Both the position numbers and the translations under genes were made by a program. The notes below the pieces were generated by a model that did no database searches, was not told the origin of the DNA, and worked only from the letters and a program-made list of their open reading frames with translations. 64,000 nt of DNA from Paraspadella gotoi (taxonomy: Eukaryota > Chaetognatha), in the NCBI GenBank assembly GCA_051294375.1, contig CM119270.1, forward strand, positions 12,461,676 to 12,525,675. Reading direction: 5' to 3'. Of this stretch, positions 59,602-64,000 are shown one piece after another (within the stretch, counting starts at the first letter, position 1; every line of letters starts with the position of its first letter).

Positions 59602-60857
59602 CTCCCGCGACTTCCGGTCTAAAACGCCTCCTCCTCTTTTTCCTTTATAAAACAGTGACTCTGTCCTTGATCTAATTCACACGAAGCTTTTCACCCGAAA
59701 GGACCTCACTCCCGATCAAGTCTCACCGATTTGATCTCTTCCCTATCTCTTCTCCTCCCAAAAATTCACCCTCCTCCCGAAACGTCTTCAACCTCCTCTT
59801 CCTCCTTCTCCTCTTCCTTTCGCACGCTCCCTCGCGTTTCTTCCTTCTCCGTCGTCGTCGTCGTCGTCGTCAACGTCGATTGCATCACCGACGAAAGGAG
59901 GAACTGACTACGTGACTAGGAAATCAGTCAACGAAAGCGGCGACGACAAGAACGACGACGACGACGACAATAAAGACGACGACGGCTTCTCGCGTTAGAG
60001 CGCCATCCGATAGCATCAGAGAGTCGCAACTGCGGGTCACAACCGGGGAAAACGCCGCCGTCGCCGCCGCCGACGCAGCCGCCCGCTGATGACGACGACG
60101 GATCGAAGCGTGACGTCGACAACAACGGATATTATTAATGAGATGGCGTGATCGAATTTGTCTTAATGGCCAAATAAAAACAGCCGACGGGGGACGCATC
60201 CTTTCCCTCGATGGGAGGGAATATAAGTCGCGCTCGATAATCGTCGACGCTTGAATGTTATGATTTAAAAATTGAATATTGGATGATTAACTCGCTCATT
60301 AGCTGGTCTTATGTGGTTAATGAAGTTTTTTTTGAAAAATACACTCTTATTATTTCGTATCATATTCTTTCACGCGCTCTAAAATTTTAAAATGGTGTAC
60401 TTCAAATAAATAACAGATATTATGACATTGTCTTTTTATCATCGATGCATAAAACGACTTTTTTATTTCTTCCCGCGTCCAAGTGTTTTCATAATCTGAG
60501 ACATTTTTGCTTAACAAATCTATAAATAATCTTCTTCCAACTTTTTCCTTTTCTTTTATATTTCCCCTTCATCGCCGACCTTCGTTTTTCGTTAACAGTT
60601 TTACTTTTTTCTTCCCTCAGTGTAAAGTCTAGTTTTCGTAATCAATCTCCACTATATTGACATTGTCCTTTTTCCCGACAGATCTACGTCCCGAGATGTC
60701 AGCACTTTTTGAACTGTCGGTATCATTATATCAATACGTTCACTATCGTCTTCGTGACAGCATGATCATTATTGGAAACAAATGAGGTCAAAACGAATGA
60801 CGAAAATGTCAAAGTGACTTTCTTCCTCTTTTCAATATCACACCATCCGCCGCCGCG

Positions 60858-63997
<3,140 letters not shown>

Positions 63998-64000
63998 GTG

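Overview
This window is animal nuclear DNA: split genes with GT-AG introns, dense microsatellites (mainly CT/GA dinucleotides and GAC, TTTC, TTTA, ATTC and AAT runs), tRNA-derived SINE-like pieces, and a decayed non-LTR retrotransposon. The genes point to a bilaterian. Compact introns, SSR load and overall style suggest an invertebrate, perhaps an arthropod such as a crustacean, but I cannot fix the species. Sequence quality is uneven. There are N gaps of exactly 25, 25, 25 and 10 bases plus two longer ones, and many exons carry single-base indels in homopolymers.

Layout. 1-7.4 kb is SSR-rich non-coding DNA with two large gaps. 7.4-52.5 kb is one large plus-strand gene for an IQSEC/BRAG-type Arf guanine-nucleotide exchange factor (IQ motif, Sec7 domain, PH domain, long low-complexity N- and C-terminal regions). 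Its 5' exons lie at 7,424-16,006. Its central exons occur three times: inverted at 16,184-25,800 (copy 1), direct at about 26,870-36,839 (copy 2), and direct at 36,840-46,490 (copy 3). Only copy 3 reads almost cleanly through Sec7 and PH and continues into unique 3' exons at 46,945-52,541. Copies 1 and 2 are most simply assembly duplicates (noisy reads, a fold-back read or the other haplotype), so about 20 kb of the window is probably redundant.

55.4-57.05 kb holds a complete four-exon minus-strand DHHC palmitoyltransferase of the ZDHHC3/7 type, with a CCAAT-box and CRE-bearing putative promoter near 57.7 kb. From 60.86 kb to the right edge lies a plus-strand gene for a five-pass membrane protein resembling the PRRT3/PRRT4 family, cut by the window end. 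The ZDHHC and PRRT-like genes are divergent neighbours. No operon-like logic links the three genes. At most, the PRRT-like protein has a dense cysteine cluster that could be a palmitoylation target.

I did not find a convincing new biological system. The best leads are the inverted/tandem triplication, a 3' tail open in all three forward frames, CT microsatellites that serve as polypyrimidine tracts at splice acceptors, a dispersed element with a hairpin end, and a SINE present in one repeat copy 39 bp from a splice acceptor.
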